Shown piece by piece: positions 15,942-24,558 of a DNA stretch of 64,000 nucleotides; the stretch's first letter is position 1, and each line of letters opens with the position of its first letter. The notes under the pieces were generated by a model that saw only the letters and a list, made by a program, of their open reading frames with translations, was not told where the DNA came from and made no database searches. Origin of the DNA: Lysobacter sp. (GTDB lineage Bacteria > Pseudomonadota > Gammaproteobacteria > Xanthomonadales > Xanthomonadaceae); assembly GCA_030151365.1 (NCBI GenBank), contig JASLDW010000036.1, forward strand, positions 12,718 through 76,717, read 5' to 3'. Made by a program: the position numbers and the translations under genes.

Positions 15942-17152
15942 GCCTGGCGTACCGCCAGCACCGCGTTCAATCCACCGAATGCAAACGAATTGCTGAGCGC
16001 CGCGCGGATCTTCGCCGGACGCCCGACGTTCGGGACGATGTCGAGATCGCAGGCCGGATCGGCCTGTTCGAAATTGGCGGTCGGTGGCACGAACTGGTCG
16101 TCGAGCGCCGAGACCATCGCCACGAGTTCCAGTGCACCGGCCGCGCCCAGCGCATGCCCGTGCATCGATTTGGTCGAGCTCACCGGAATGTCCTGCGCAT
16201 GCGCGCCCAGCGCGATGCGGATCGCCCTGGTTTCAGTGGCGTCGTTGGCCAGCGTGCCGGTGCCGTGCGCGTTGATGTAGCCGATATCGGCTGCGTCCAG
16301 TTCGGCATCCTGCAACGCACGCGTGATCGACAGCGCGGCGCCTTCCGCCGACGGCGCGACGATGTCGCCGGCGTCCGCACTCATGCCGGCACCGGCGAGT
16401 TCGGCGAGGATGGTCGCGCCACGCGTCTTCGCGTGTTCCAGTTCTTCCAGCACGAACACGGCCGCGCCTTCGCCCAGCACCAGGCCACGACGATTGGCGC
16501 TGAACGGACGGCAGGTGTCGTCGGCGACCACGCGCATCGCATCCCACGCCTTCAGCAACCCGAACGTGAGGCAGGCTTCGGTGCCGCCGGTCAGCATCAC
16601 GTCGGCGCTGCCGGACCGGATCGCCGCCAGCGCCTGCGCCACCGCGTGGTTGGCCGACGCGCACGCACTCGACACCGAGAACACCGGACCACGCAATCCA
16701 TGCACCATGCTGACATGACTGGCCGGTGCGTTGACCATGGTGCGGACGATGGTCAGCGGATGCATGCGTTCGGCGCCTTCGCCGTAGAGGCGCTTGCTTT
16801 GCTCGTCGTGCGAGGTCACGCCCCCGATGCCGGTGCCGATGATGGCGCCGATGCGATCGCCTTCGGCACGCACGTCGAGTCCGCACTGCTTGACCGCCTC
16901 ATTGGACGCAGCCACCACGAATTGCGAGCAGCGGTCCAGCAGCGGCAGCATCGATTCGCCCATCATCGCCGCGAGATCGATGCCTTCCGGCAACTGCGCG
17001 GCGACTTTCATCCGCACCCGCGCCGCCTCGGGATGGCGCAGCGGCGCGATCGCCGAGCGACCTTCGCGCAAGCCCTGCCACAGCGGAGCAATGCCCACGC
17101 CATAGGGACTCACCGCACCCATGCCGGTGATGACGACCCGCCGCTTGCTCAT
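15938..17152 (-). CDS. Beta-ketoacyl-ACP synthase, FabF-like (KAS II)
   Basis: The 404-aa enzyme has the complete Cys-His-His triad of condensing enzymes: C164 in FSVSSACASANHA, H296 in INAHGTGTLANDATE and H333 in SSTKSMHGHALGAAGA, with K328. It therefore should do both acyl loading and decarboxylative condensation with malonyl-ACP. Housekeeping fabF normally lies next to fabD-fabG-acpP; here the partners are a dedicated ACP (four bases upstream), a class-III aminotransferase and a GNAT, which indicates a specialised short acyl-building step rather than bulk fatty-acid synthesis. Confidence 0.88.
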   Translation of the reverse strand: MSKRRVVITGMGAVSPYGVGIAPLWQGLREGRSAIAPLRHPEAARVRMKVAAQLPEGIDLAAMMGESMLPLLDRCSQFVVAASNEAVKQCGLDVRAEGDRIGAIIGTGIGGVTSHDEQSKRLYGEGAERMHPLTIVRTMVNAPASHVSMVHGLRGPVFSVSSACASANHAVAQALAAIRSGSADVMLTGGTEACLTFGLLKAWDAMRVVADDTCRPFSANRRGLVLGEGAAVFVLEELEHAKTRGATILAELAGAGMSADAGDIVAPSAEGAALSITRALQDAELDAADIGYINAHGTGTLANDATETRAIRIALGAHAQDIPVSSTKSMHGHALGAAGALELVAMVSALDDQFVPPTANFEQADPACDLDIVPNVGRPAKIRAALSNSFAFGGLNAVLAVRQA

Positions 17153-17156
17153 GGAA

Positions 17157-17426
17157 TCAGCCTTGTGCCTTCGCGGCCAGTGCTTCCTTCACCACATCGA
17201 CCAGTTGCTGCACGGTATCGCTGCCGAAGTTCGGACCCTGATCGGGGAAGGTGATGCCGTAGTGTTCCTCGATGTCGAACAGCAGTTCGATCGCATCGAG
17301 CGAGCTGACGCCGATATCCTTCAGCGTCGACTCGGGATGGATGGTCGCGAGGTCGATCTTCGCTTTCGCGGCGATCTGCGAGGCGATCTCGTCGAAGATG
17401 GCCTTCTCGTCCGGTGTGTCGCTCAT
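17157..17426 (-). CDS. Dedicated acyl carrier protein
   Basis: The 89-aa acidic helical protein carries the phosphopantetheine attachment Ser (S42) in DIGVSSLDAIELLFDIEEHYGI, the helix II recognition region. The usual DSL is SSL here. It lies between the class-III aminotransferase (24 bp upstream) and the ketosynthase (four bases downstream). This placement suggests that it carries the acyl or amino-acyl intermediate of the cluster. It differs from a housekeeping AcpP in sequence around the Ser and in its longer C-terminal helix. Confidence 0.88.
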   Translation of the reverse strand: MSDTPDEKAIFDEIASQIAAKAKIDLATIHPESTLKDIGVSSLDAIELLFDIEEHYGITFPDQGPNFGSDTVQQLVDVVKEALAAKAQG

Positions 17427-17450
17427 GGTTCCTCCCTCTTGGAATCGATG

Positions 17451-18872
17451 TCAGGCGCTCGCCTTGGCGCGCGTCAGCAACTGGTCGAGCAGCGCGATCG
17501 CGAGATCGATCTCCTCATGCGTGATGTCCAGCGACGGCGCCAGCGTGATCACGTTCTTGTACCAGCCACCGACATCGAGCACGAGGCCGATCGGCTTGCC
17601 GTTGTGGCGCAGGTCGCCGGCCAGGCCGATGTCGACCATGCGATCGAGCAGCGCGCGATTCGGCGTGAAGCCGTCGGCTTCGCAGATTTCCGCGCGCAAC
17701 GCCAGGCCGAGGCCGTCGACATCGCCGATTTCCGGATGACGCTTCTGCAGGTCGCGCAGGCCGTCGAGGAAATGCGCGCCCTTCAGCGGCACCGTGCGCT
17801 CGTAGTCCATGTCCTTGCCGAGGCGCATCACCTCCAGGCCGAGCGCGGTGCCCAGCGGATTGGAGTTGAACGTCGAGTGGGTTGAACCGGCGGGGAACAC
17901 CGTCGGGTTGATCAGTTCTTCGCGCGCCCACAGGCCCGACAGCGGATTGAGGCCGTTGGTCAGCGCCTTGCCGAACACCAGCACGTCGGGCTCGACGCCG
18001 AAGTGTTCGATCGACCACAGCTTGCCGGTGCGCCAGAAACCCATCTGGATTTCATCGACCACCAGCAGGATGCCGTACTTGTCGAGCACCTTCTTCAGGT
18101 CGCGGAAGAAGTGGCGCGGCGGAATCACGTAGCCGCCGGTGCCCTGGATCGGCTCGACGTAGAAGGCGGCGTATTCGGCCTGGTTGACCTTGGGATCCCA
18201 CACGCCGTTGTATTCGGTTTCGAACAGGCGCTCGAACCGCTGCACGCAGGCATCGGAATACTCGTCGGCGGTCATGCCCTTGGGGCGACGGAACGGATAC
18301 GGGAACGGGATGAACATCGCGCGTTCGCCGAAGTGGCCGAAGCGGCGGCGGTAGCGATAACTCGAGGTGATCGACGACGCGCCGAGCGTGCGGCCGTGGT
18401 AGCCGCCCTCGAAGGCGAACATCAGGCTCTTGCCGTTGCTGGCGTTGCGCACCAGCTTGAGCGAATCCTCGATCGCCTGCGCGCCGCCGACATTGAAGTG
18501 GACGCGGCCCTTGCGCCCGAACTTGGCCTGGGCGTCGAGCGCGATGGTCTTGGCGAGTTCGATCCGGGTCGGATGCAGGTACTGGCTGGCGACCTGCGGC
18601 AGGGTGTCGATCTGGCGCTTCAGCGCGTCGTTGAGGCGCGGGTTGGCGTAACCGAAATTGCACGCCGAGTACCACATCTGCAGATCGAGGTAGGGGATGC
18701 CGGCGCCGTCGTACATGTAACTGCCGCCGCAGCCGTGGAAGATCTTCGGCGGATCGACGTAGTGGACGGTGTCGCCATGCGAGCTGTAGAGCTCCTCGTC
18801 GGCGAGAAGCTGGGCATCGTCGACACCGTCGCCGGGACGGGTGGACTGGATCGCGGCGAGGTTAGCCGACAT
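17451..18872 (-). CDS. Class-III PLP aminotransferase
   Basis: The 473-aa protein has the class-III (ornithine/GABA/diaminobutyrate type) landmarks: GGAQAIEDSLKL phosphate loop near 129-140, YHGRTLGA, D273 in VVDEIQMGFWRTG and Schiff-base K302 in LVFGKALTNGLNPLSG, followed by THSTFNSNPLGTALGLEV. Family members transfer terminal amino groups and some act on ACP-bound aldehydes or ketones. It overlaps the HAD gene by 11 bases and is followed by an ACP. It may install an amine on the chain built by KS and ACP. Annotation pipelines usually call such proteins 'aspartate aminotransferase family'; that name does not fix a substrate. Confidence 0.85.
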   Translation of the reverse strand: MSANLAAIQSTRPGDGVDDAQLLADEELYSSHGDTVHYVDPPKIFHGCGGSYMYDGAGIPYLDLQMWYSACNFGYANPRLNDALKRQIDTLPQVASQYLHPTRIELAKTIALDAQAKFGRKGRVHFNVGGAQAIEDSLKLVRNASNGKSLMFAFEGGYHGRTLGASSITSSYRYRRRFGHFGERAMFIPFPYPFRRPKGMTADEYSDACVQRFERLFETEYNGVWDPKVNQAEYAAFYVEPIQGTGGYVIPPRHFFRDLKKVLDKYGILLVVDEIQMGFWRTGKLWSIEHFGVEPDVLVFGKALTNGLNPLSGLWAREELINPTVFPAGSTHSTFNSNPLGTALGLEVMRLGKDMDYERTVPLKGAHFLDGLRDLQKRHPEIGDVDGLGLALRAEICEADGFTPNRALLDRMVDIGLAGDLRHNGKPIGLVLDVGGWYKNVITLAPSLDITHEEIDLAIALLDQLLTRAKASA

Positions 18873-19557
18873 GTGAAACCTCCAGGTATTCGGTGATGGA
18901 TTCGAGATCGCCGCGCAACAACCGCGGCAGCCATTCCAGCGCCTCGGCGAAACCGGTGATCGGGACGTAGGGAATGCCGGCGGCGCGGCAGTGTTCGATC
19001 AGGCGATGCTTGGCGAACACGAAATCGGCGCGATCGGCGACACAGAAGTCGGACACGCCATCGCCGATCAGCAAGGTCTTGCGGCCCTGCTCGCGCGCCA
19101 TCCGCGCAACCGCGCATTTGCAGGTGCCGCTGGCGCAGCCTTCGGCGCTGAACGGCGATTCCAGGCGCCAGTGCTTCGGATCGGCGGTCGGCTGCAGCGC
19201 ATTGGCGACGACGTCGAGATCATCCATGCCGAAACGCGCGAGGATGTTGTGGATCGCGTAATCGAGTCCGTCGCTGACCACGCGGATCGGAATGCCCTGC
19301 GCGCGCAGCGCGGCGTGGAAGGCCGGGAACGCGGGATCGATCCACAACTCGCCGAGATGCGCATCGAGTTGATCGCGCGTCATCTGCAGCAGGCGGGTCT
19401 GCCCCTGCATGCATTCGCGCGAACCGATGCGACCCGCGCGCCAGTCGCGCTCCAGCGTTTCCCAGCCGGGTTCGCCGAAACGCACCAGCAGGGAATCGAT
19501 CACGTCCTCGACGCTGATGGTGCCGTCGAAGTCGCACAATACGGTCCAGTTGCTCAC
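18862..19557 (-). CDS. HAD-IB phosphatase, MtnX/SerB-like
   Basis: The 231-aa protein starts at a GTG (complement 19555-19557). HAD motif I is CDFDGTIS (nucleophile Asp), motif II is RVVSDGLD, and motifs III/IV lie around GRKTLLIGDGVSDFCVADRADFVFAKH. The cap resembles MtnX and phosphoserine phosphatases. A CASGTCKC cysteine stretch is present in the middle. It is the first gene of the minus-strand operon, overlapping the aminotransferase by 11 bases. It probably dephosphorylates a pathway intermediate such as a phosphorylated amino acid or keto sugar. Confidence 0.8.
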   Translation of the reverse strand: MSNWTVLCDFDGTISVEDVIDSLLVRFGEPGWETLERDWRAGRIGSRECMQGQTRLLQMTRDQLDAHLGELWIDPAFPAFHAALRAQGIPIRVVSDGLDYAIHNILARFGMDDLDVVANALQPTADPKHWRLESPFSAEGCASGTCKCAVARMAREQGRKTLLIGDGVSDFCVADRADFVFAKHRLIEHCRAAGIPYVPITGFAEALEWLPRLLRGDLESITEYLEVSHVG

Positions 19558-19697
19558 AGCGATGACCTTTGACTCTGAATCACGCGGCCAGCATCGTCAG
19601 CGCCCCTTTCGCACGCCTTTCAAGCCTGATTTCGGCGATTTAATGTTCAGTGACGCATGCGTGGGCTAGAGTCTGCAGACCCCGACAGTCCGCCGCC

Positions 19698-20492
19698 ATG
19701 ACCTTGTCCTCCCGCCCCTTCGTGCTCGCCATCACGCTTGCCTGCTGCGCCACGTCAGCGCAGGCACAGGAATCGCCGGAAGCTTCCGATGTTGCCCCGG
19801 TCTACGCCATCGGCGCCGGCGTGCAACGCCTGCCGGCGTGGCTGGGCGCGAAGCACCAGCGCACGCAGGCCGTTCCGTTCTTCGACATCGAATTGCCCGG
19901 CAAGGCCGAACTGTCGTCGGTCGACGGCCTCACCGTCGACGTCGTGCGCGGCAAGCACTGGCACGGCGGCCTCTATGCCGACATCGTCTGGGGCCGTTCG
20001 CGCGGCGATCTCGGCCCGCAACTTTCGCCGACGATCAAGCGCATCAACGATCGCCTCGCTGGCGGCGGCTACCTCGAGAACGAGATCAACAAGACGGTGA
20101 CGATCGGCGGTCGCGCGATGCGCGAGCTCGGCGGCAACGGCGGCTATGCCGATCTCTATGCCGACATCACCCTGCCGAAGATGTTCCAGCACGTGGAACA
20201 CGGCTTCGAGTTTTCCGTGCGCGCCGCGAATGCCGCCTCGAATCGCGAACGCTTCGGGCTCGACGCATCGCAGGCATCGCGGCTGAACCTGATGCCGTCA
20301 CGTCCCGGCGCCGGCTGGCAGCAGGCATCCGCGCAATACCAGATCTTCGTGCCGACCAGCCAGCACACGGGCATCGCGGCCAACATCGAGTACGCACGAC
20401 TGCTCGGCGAACCTGCGCGGAGCCCGCTGGTGAAATCATTCGGACAACGCAATCAACTGAGCGAAGGCATCGCCTTCGTGTATCACTTCTGA
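19698..20492 (+). CDS. MipA/OmpV-family outer membrane protein
   Basis: The 264-aa protein starts at ATG 19698. A signal peptide ends about ATSAQAQE. The mature part begins with the family pattern YAIGAGVQRLPAWLGAKHQRTQAVPFFDIEL and ends with the terminal strand LSEGIAFVYHF, whose last Phe is the usual barrel-insertion signal. MipA in E. coli scaffolds murein hydrolase and synthase; many homologues are poorly characterised barrels. It is divergent from the HAD-led operon, with 140 bp between. Confidence 0.85.
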   Translation: MTLSSRPFVLAITLACCATSAQAQESPEASDVAPVYAIGAGVQRLPAWLGAKHQRTQAVPFFDIELPGKAELSSVDGLTVDVVRGKHWHGGLYADIVWGRSRGDLGPQLSPTIKRINDRLAGGGYLENEINKTVTIGGRAMRELGGNGGYADLYADITLPKMFQHVEHGFEFSVRAANAASNRERFGLDASQASRLNLMPSRPGAGWQQASAQYQIFVPTSQHTGIAANIEYARLLGEPARSPLVKSFGQRNQLSEGIAFVYHF

Positions 20493-20507
20493 GTACAACA
20501 TAACGTG

Positions 20508-20536
20508 TTGACCCGATCGATCCTGGTCACTACCAT
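20508..20536 (+). promoter_or_regulatory. Promoter of the ABC transporter leader
   Basis: TTGACC at 20508-20513 and TACCAT at 20531-20536 are 17 bp apart. A start near 20543 would give a leader of about 230 nt before the GTG at 20773. Confidence 0.55.
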
Positions 20537-20542
20537 TCGCGC

Positions 20543-20772
20543 CACGTCATCCTTCCTCCCTCCGGAGACCCGCTTCCTTGGACAGTCATAGTCGATTGCG
20601 TTACGGCGCCTGAGCCGGCGGATCCTGACCCCAAGGTCGGTCTCTGCCCGTTCAGGGCGAGGCCGCGATGCGTGAGCTGGCATCACGCATGAGCTTCGTA
20701 TCACCCGATCACATCCCCTAGGACCCGAGCAAATCGGTCTCTGGCGTTTCCATGCATGCCTGGAGATAGCCA
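20543..20772 (+). promoter_or_regulatory. Structured 5' leader of an ABC transporter operon, unclassified
   Basis: The stretch is non-coding on both strands as far as can be seen. It holds several hairpins in series: GACC-CCAA-GGTC (20627-20638), GCCC-gttca-GGGC (20646-20658), and an 8-bp stem ATGCGTGA/TCACGCAT with a seven-base loop (20668-20690). A GGAG Shine-Dalgarno sits at 20762-20765 before the GTG start. The long leader with ordered stems looks like a riboswitch or attenuator. It could not be matched by eye to the cobalamin, guanidine, M-box, Mn, TPP or SAM consensus. Confidence 0.4.
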
Positions 20773-21441
20773 GTGTCATTCAAGCTGAACTGCTTCCTGC
20801 TGGGCGCGATCGCATGCGCCACGCCATCGCTGGCACATGCCGGTGCGAGCCTCTATGTCGACGACGCCTCGGTAACGCCACGCGGCCACTGCCAAGTCGA
20901 ATCCTGGGTGCGCGGATACGCGCCCGGCACCGAATTCGCCAGCGTGCCCGCCTGCAACATCCGCGGCACGGAATTCGGGCTGGGCGTGAACGCTTTCGGG
21001 CACCCCTCGGGTGGACCGATCGTCAATCTCGGGGTGAAGCGCACGTTCCGCGATTTCGATGCGCAACGCTGGGGCATCGCCGCGTCGATCGGCGCCAGCT
21101 GGGACGGCGCGCACCAGCGATTCGACGGCTGGAGCGCCAACGTTCCCGCCAGCGTCGCGCTCGATGCCGACCATCGCACGGTGGTCCACGCCAATCTTGG
21201 CTGGAGCAAACCGCGCCACGCGCGCGGCCGCGTGACGCGCGGTCTCGGGATCGAGCAGCGCCTGGACGAACGCTGGTCCCTGCTGGGCGAGGCCTATGCC
21301 GATCACACGACCGTCGCGCAGATCGGCCTGCGCCGCGCCATCGGCGACAGCGCCAGCCTCGACCTGCTCGCCGGCCTGCGGGACGGGACGGCGCCCGCGT
21401 CCTGGCTGACATTGGGCTTCAACATCGCGCTCGCAAACTGA
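20773..21441 (+). CDS. Small secreted barrel-like protein of unknown function
   Basis: The 222-aa protein starts at GTG 20773, eight bases after GGAG. A signal peptide ends near SLAHAGAS. The remainder has repeated beta-strand patterns (IVNLGVKRTF, WGIAASIGASWDG, SWLTLGFNIALAN) and few hydrophobic helices, so it is probably an outer-membrane or periplasmic beta protein. Its gene is first in an operon with a duplicated ABC permease and an ATPase and may be the outer-membrane or binding component of that importer. It was not recognised as any named family. Confidence 0.6.
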   Translation: MSFKLNCFLLGAIACATPSLAHAGASLYVDDASVTPRGHCQVESWVRGYAPGTEFASVPACNIRGTEFGLGVNAFGHPSGGPIVNLGVKRTFRDFDAQRWGIAASIGASWDGAHQRFDGWSANVPASVALDADHRTVVHANLGWSKPRHARGRVTRGLGIEQRLDERWSLLGEAYADHTTVAQIGLRRAIGDSASLDLLAGLRDGTAPASWLTLGFNIALAN

Positions 21442-21482
21442 CGGCGACCGCGACCACACCACTTTTCGCAACGGGATTCGCC

Positions 21483-23237
21483 ATGGTGTTCTTCCCCCGC
21501 AAGATGTCCGAACGCAATGCGCTGGCCGCGCTCGCCACGGGACGCTATGCCCCCAATGCCTACGACGCGCTCGCCTTCGTCCTGATCATCGGCCTGATCG
21601 CGCTGATCGCCCATGGCGTCGGCGAGATGCATGCGCCGTTGACCGTGCTGGCGCAGGCGCCGGTCACCCTCGATGCCTCGCGACTGCCCGAATACGGCCT
21701 GCGCACCACCTTGCGGATGTTCGCCGCGATGCTGGCGTCGCTGTTGTTCACCTTCACCGTCGCCACGCTGGCCGCCAAGAACAGGCGCGCCGAACTGGTG
21801 ATCGTCCCGGCGCTGGACATCCTGCAATCGGTTCCGGTGCTCGGTTTCCTCACCTTCACCGTCGCCTTCTTCATGCACCTGTTCCCGGGCAGCCAGCTCG
21901 GCGCGGAGTGCGCGTCGATCTTCGCGATCTTCACCGCGCAGGCCTGGAACATGGCGTTCTCGTTCTACCAGTCGCTGCGCACGGTTCCGCAGGACCTGGA
22001 CGAAGTGAGCCGCGGCTTCCGCTTCTCGGCCTGGCAACGCTTCTGGCGGCTGGAAGCGCCATTCGCGGCACCGGGCCTGATCTGGAACATGATGATGTCG
22101 ATGTCCGGCAGCTGGTTCTTCGTGGTGGCGTCGGAAGCCATCACCGTCGGCAATACCACCGTCGAGCTTCCAGGCATCGGCTCCTACCTCGCCCATGCCA
22201 TCGACCAGAAGAATTTCGTCGCGGTCGCCTGGGCGGTGCTGGCGATGGCGGTGCTGATCGCCCTCTACGACCAGTTGCTGTTCCGCCCGATCGTGGCGTG
22301 GGCGGACAAGTTCCGCTTCGAGCAGACCGCGGGCAACAGCCGGCCGCATTCGTGGATGTACGAACTGATGCGGCGCACGCGCGTGCTCAAGCGCCTGTAC
22401 CAACCGCTCGAATGGCTGTCGCAACAGATGATGCGGGCACGTCCGCGCTCGATCATCCCGGGCACAAGAAGCGAAGCGACACCGCGCCGCCGAATCCTCG
22501 GCGATCGCCTGTGGCTCGCGATCGTGATCCTCGCCGCGCTTGCCGGCGGATCGCTGGCATTCGCCTACATGCGGCAATCGCTGGGCTGGCACGACGTGGG
22601 ACATGCGCTCGCCGCCGGTCTCGCGACACTGGTTCGCGTCGTTGTCCTGATCGCGCTCGCCAGCGTGGCCTGGGTGCCGATCGGCGTCTGGATCGGCCTG
22701 CGCCCGGGCGTGGCCCAACGCGTGCAACCCCTCGCGCAATTCCTCGCCGCGTTTCCCGCGAACGTGCTGTTCCCGGTCGCGGTGGTGGCGATCGTGGCCA
22801 CGCACGCCAATCCGGACATCTGGCTGTCGCCGTTGATGGTGCTGGGCACGCAGTGGTACATCCTGTTCAACGTCATCGCCGGCGCCAGCGCATTCCCGGG
22901 CGACCTGCGCGAAGTCGCCACCATCTATCGCCTGCGTTCGTGGACGTGGTGGCGCAAGGTGATCCTGCCGGGCGTCTTTCCCTATTACGTCACCGGCGCA
23001 TTGACCGCATCGGGCGGCTCGTGGAACGCCAGCATCGTGGCCGAACTCGCCAACTGGGGCGACACCCGCGTCGAAGCCTTCGGGCTCGGCTCCTACATCG
23101 CCCGGGCGACGCAGGCGGGCGACTACCCGCGGGTGGTGCTCGGCATCGCGGTGATGTCGCTGTTCGTCACCCTGCTCAATCGAATCCTGTGGCGTCGCCT
23201 GTACGTCTTCGCCGAACGCCGCCTGCGGCTGGCCTGA
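21483..23237 (+). CDS. ABC transporter permease, duplicated (COG4986-like anion type)
   Basis: The 584-aa protein starts at ATG 21483; the open frame upstream overlaps the previous gene in another phase. It contains two tandem BPD-type permease domains. The first (about 60-285) has the EAA loop SRGFRFSAWQRFWRLEAPFAAPGLIWN. The second (about 355-580) has ATIYRLRSWTWWRKVILPGVFPYYVTG. They are linked by a cytosolic stretch of about 70 residues. This matches the 'duplicated permease' class related to nitrate/taurine importers. No substrate-binding protein gene is adjacent. The ATPase gene starts 13 bp later. Confidence 0.85.
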   Translation: MVFFPRKMSERNALAALATGRYAPNAYDALAFVLIIGLIALIAHGVGEMHAPLTVLAQAPVTLDASRLPEYGLRTTLRMFAAMLASLLFTFTVATLAAKNRRAELVIVPALDILQSVPVLGFLTFTVAFFMHLFPGSQLGAECASIFAIFTAQAWNMAFSFYQSLRTVPQDLDEVSRGFRFSAWQRFWRLEAPFAAPGLIWNMMMSMSGSWFFVVASEAITVGNTTVELPGIGSYLAHAIDQKNFVAVAWAVLAMAVLIALYDQLLFRPIVAWADKFRFEQTAGNSRPHSWMYELMRRTRVLKRLYQPLEWLSQQMMRARPRSIIPGTRSEATPRRRILGDRLWLAIVILAALAGGSLAFAYMRQSLGWHDVGHALAAGLATLVRVVVLIALASVAWVPIGVWIGLRPGVAQRVQPLAQFLAAFPANVLFPVAVVAIVATHANPDIWLSPLMVLGTQWYILFNVIAGASAFPGDLREVATIYRLRSWTWWRKVILPGVFPYYVTGALTASGGSWNASIVAELANWGDTRVEAFGLGSYIARATQAGDYPRVVLGIAVMSLFVTLLNRILWRRLYVFAERRLRLA

Positions 23238-23250
23238 TCCGGAGAATCCC

Positions 23251-24543
23251 ATGAACGCATCCATCCAAACCGCTGCTCCCCTGGTCTCCGTGCGCGGCGT
23301 GCGCAAGCTCTACGACAAGGGCGGCCCGGAAGCCCTGCTGGTGCTCGACAAGGTCGACCTCGAACTGCATCGCGGCGAAATCGTCGGATTGCTCGGGCGT
23401 TCCGGTTCGGGCAAGTCCACCTTGCTGCGCTCGATCGCGGGACTGGTCCAGCCCAGCGAAGGCACGATCGAATTCGAAGGCGCGGCCGGCGACATCGCGA
23501 TGGTGTTCCAGAGTTTTGCCCTGTTCCCCTGGCTGACGGTGCAGGAAAACGTGGAAATCGGGCTGGAAGCGCGCGGCATGGCAGTGGCCGAACGTCGCAG
23601 GCGCGCACTGGCGGCCATCGACCTGATCGGCCTCGACGGTTACGAGAATGCCTATCCGAAGGAATTGTCCGGGGGCATGCGCCAACGCGTCGGCCTCGCC
23701 CGCGCACTGGTGGTGCATCCCAAGGTGCTGCTGATGGACGAGCCGTTCTCCGCGCTCGACGTGCTCACCGCCGAGAACCTGCGCACGGATCTCCTCGACC
23801 TGTGGTCGGAAGGACGCATGCCGATCGACGCCATCCTGATGGTGACGCACAACATCGAGGAAGCGGTGCTGATGTGCGACCGGATCATGATCTTCGGCTC
23901 CAATCCCGGCCGCGTCATCGGCGAGATCCGCGTCAGCCTGGCGCAGCCGCGCAACCGCCTCGACCCGGCATTCCGCGCCCTGGTCGAGGACATCTACGCG
24001 CGCATGACGGCAAGAACCACGCCTGCTCGCGAAAGTGTTTTCCCCGGCATCGGCATCGCGATGGAACTGCCGCACGTCTCCAGCAACGTGCTGGCCGGCC
24101 TGATCGAAGCCATCGCCGCCGAGCCCTATCACGGACACGCGGATCTGCCGCCGCTGGCGGCCAGCCTGCAACTCGAAATCGACGAACTGTTCCCGATCGC
24201 GGAAACCCTGCAATTGCTGCGCTTCGCCGAACTGGAAGGCGGCGACATCCGCCTCACCGCCGCCGGCAAGCGCTTTGCCGAAAGCGAAGTGGATGAACGC
24301 AAGCGCATGTTCTCCCGGCAACTGGCGGCGCATGTTCCGTTGGCCGCACATATCCGCCGGGTCTTGGACGAACGCCCCAGTCATCGCGCCTCGGCCTTGC
24401 GCTTCCGCGACGAGCTGGAGGACTCGATGTCGGACGAGTACGCCGACGCGACCCTGAAGGCGATCACCAGCTGGGGCCGTTACGCCGAATATTTCGCCTA
24501 TGACGACGAGGCCGACATGTTCTCGCTGGAGGATCCGGGCTGA
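23251..24543 (+). CDS. ABC transporter ATPase with C-terminal AAA-associated domain
   Basis: The 430-aa protein has an N-terminal ATPase domain of the TauB/SsuB type: Walker A GRSGSGKST, Q-loop MVFQSFALFPWL, signature LSGGMRQRVGLARAL and Walker B VLLMDEPFSALD, with switch His in VTHNIEEAV. Residues about 265-430 are a helical AAA-associated C-terminal domain (PF09821 type) that occurs on transporters with duplicated permeases. It energises the preceding permease. The C-terminal domain is probably regulatory, sensing substrate in the cytosol. The gene converges with a LysR gene 15 bp downstream. Confidence 0.9.
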   Translation: MNASIQTAAPLVSVRGVRKLYDKGGPEALLVLDKVDLELHRGEIVGLLGRSGSGKSTLLRSIAGLVQPSEGTIEFEGAAGDIAMVFQSFALFPWLTVQENVEIGLEARGMAVAERRRRALAAIDLIGLDGYENAYPKELSGGMRQRVGLARALVVHPKVLLMDEPFSALDVLTAENLRTDLLDLWSEGRMPIDAILMVTHNIEEAVLMCDRIMIFGSNPGRVIGEIRVSLAQPRNRLDPAFRALVEDIYARMTARTTPARESVFPGIGIAMELPHVSSNVLAGLIEAIAAEPYHGHADLPPLAASLQLEIDELFPIAETLQLLRFAELEGGDIRLTAAGKRFAESEVDERKRMFSRQLAAHVPLAAHIRRVLDERPSHRASALRFRDELEDSMSDEYADATLKAITSWGRYAEYFAYDDEADMFSLEDPG

Positions 24544-24558
24544 GCGCGCCCGGATCGA

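Noticed and set aside
20543..20772. Assignment of the leader to a known riboswitch class
   Set aside because: Compared by eye with the cobalamin, guanidine-I, M-box, yybP-ykoY, TPP, SAM and fluoride consensus, but no conserved core was found.
21303..23306. Long open frame (about 667 codons) on the minus strand
   Set aside because: It is antisense to the ABC permease gene and has a His/Gln/Arg-rich composition typical of shadow frames in high-GC DNA.
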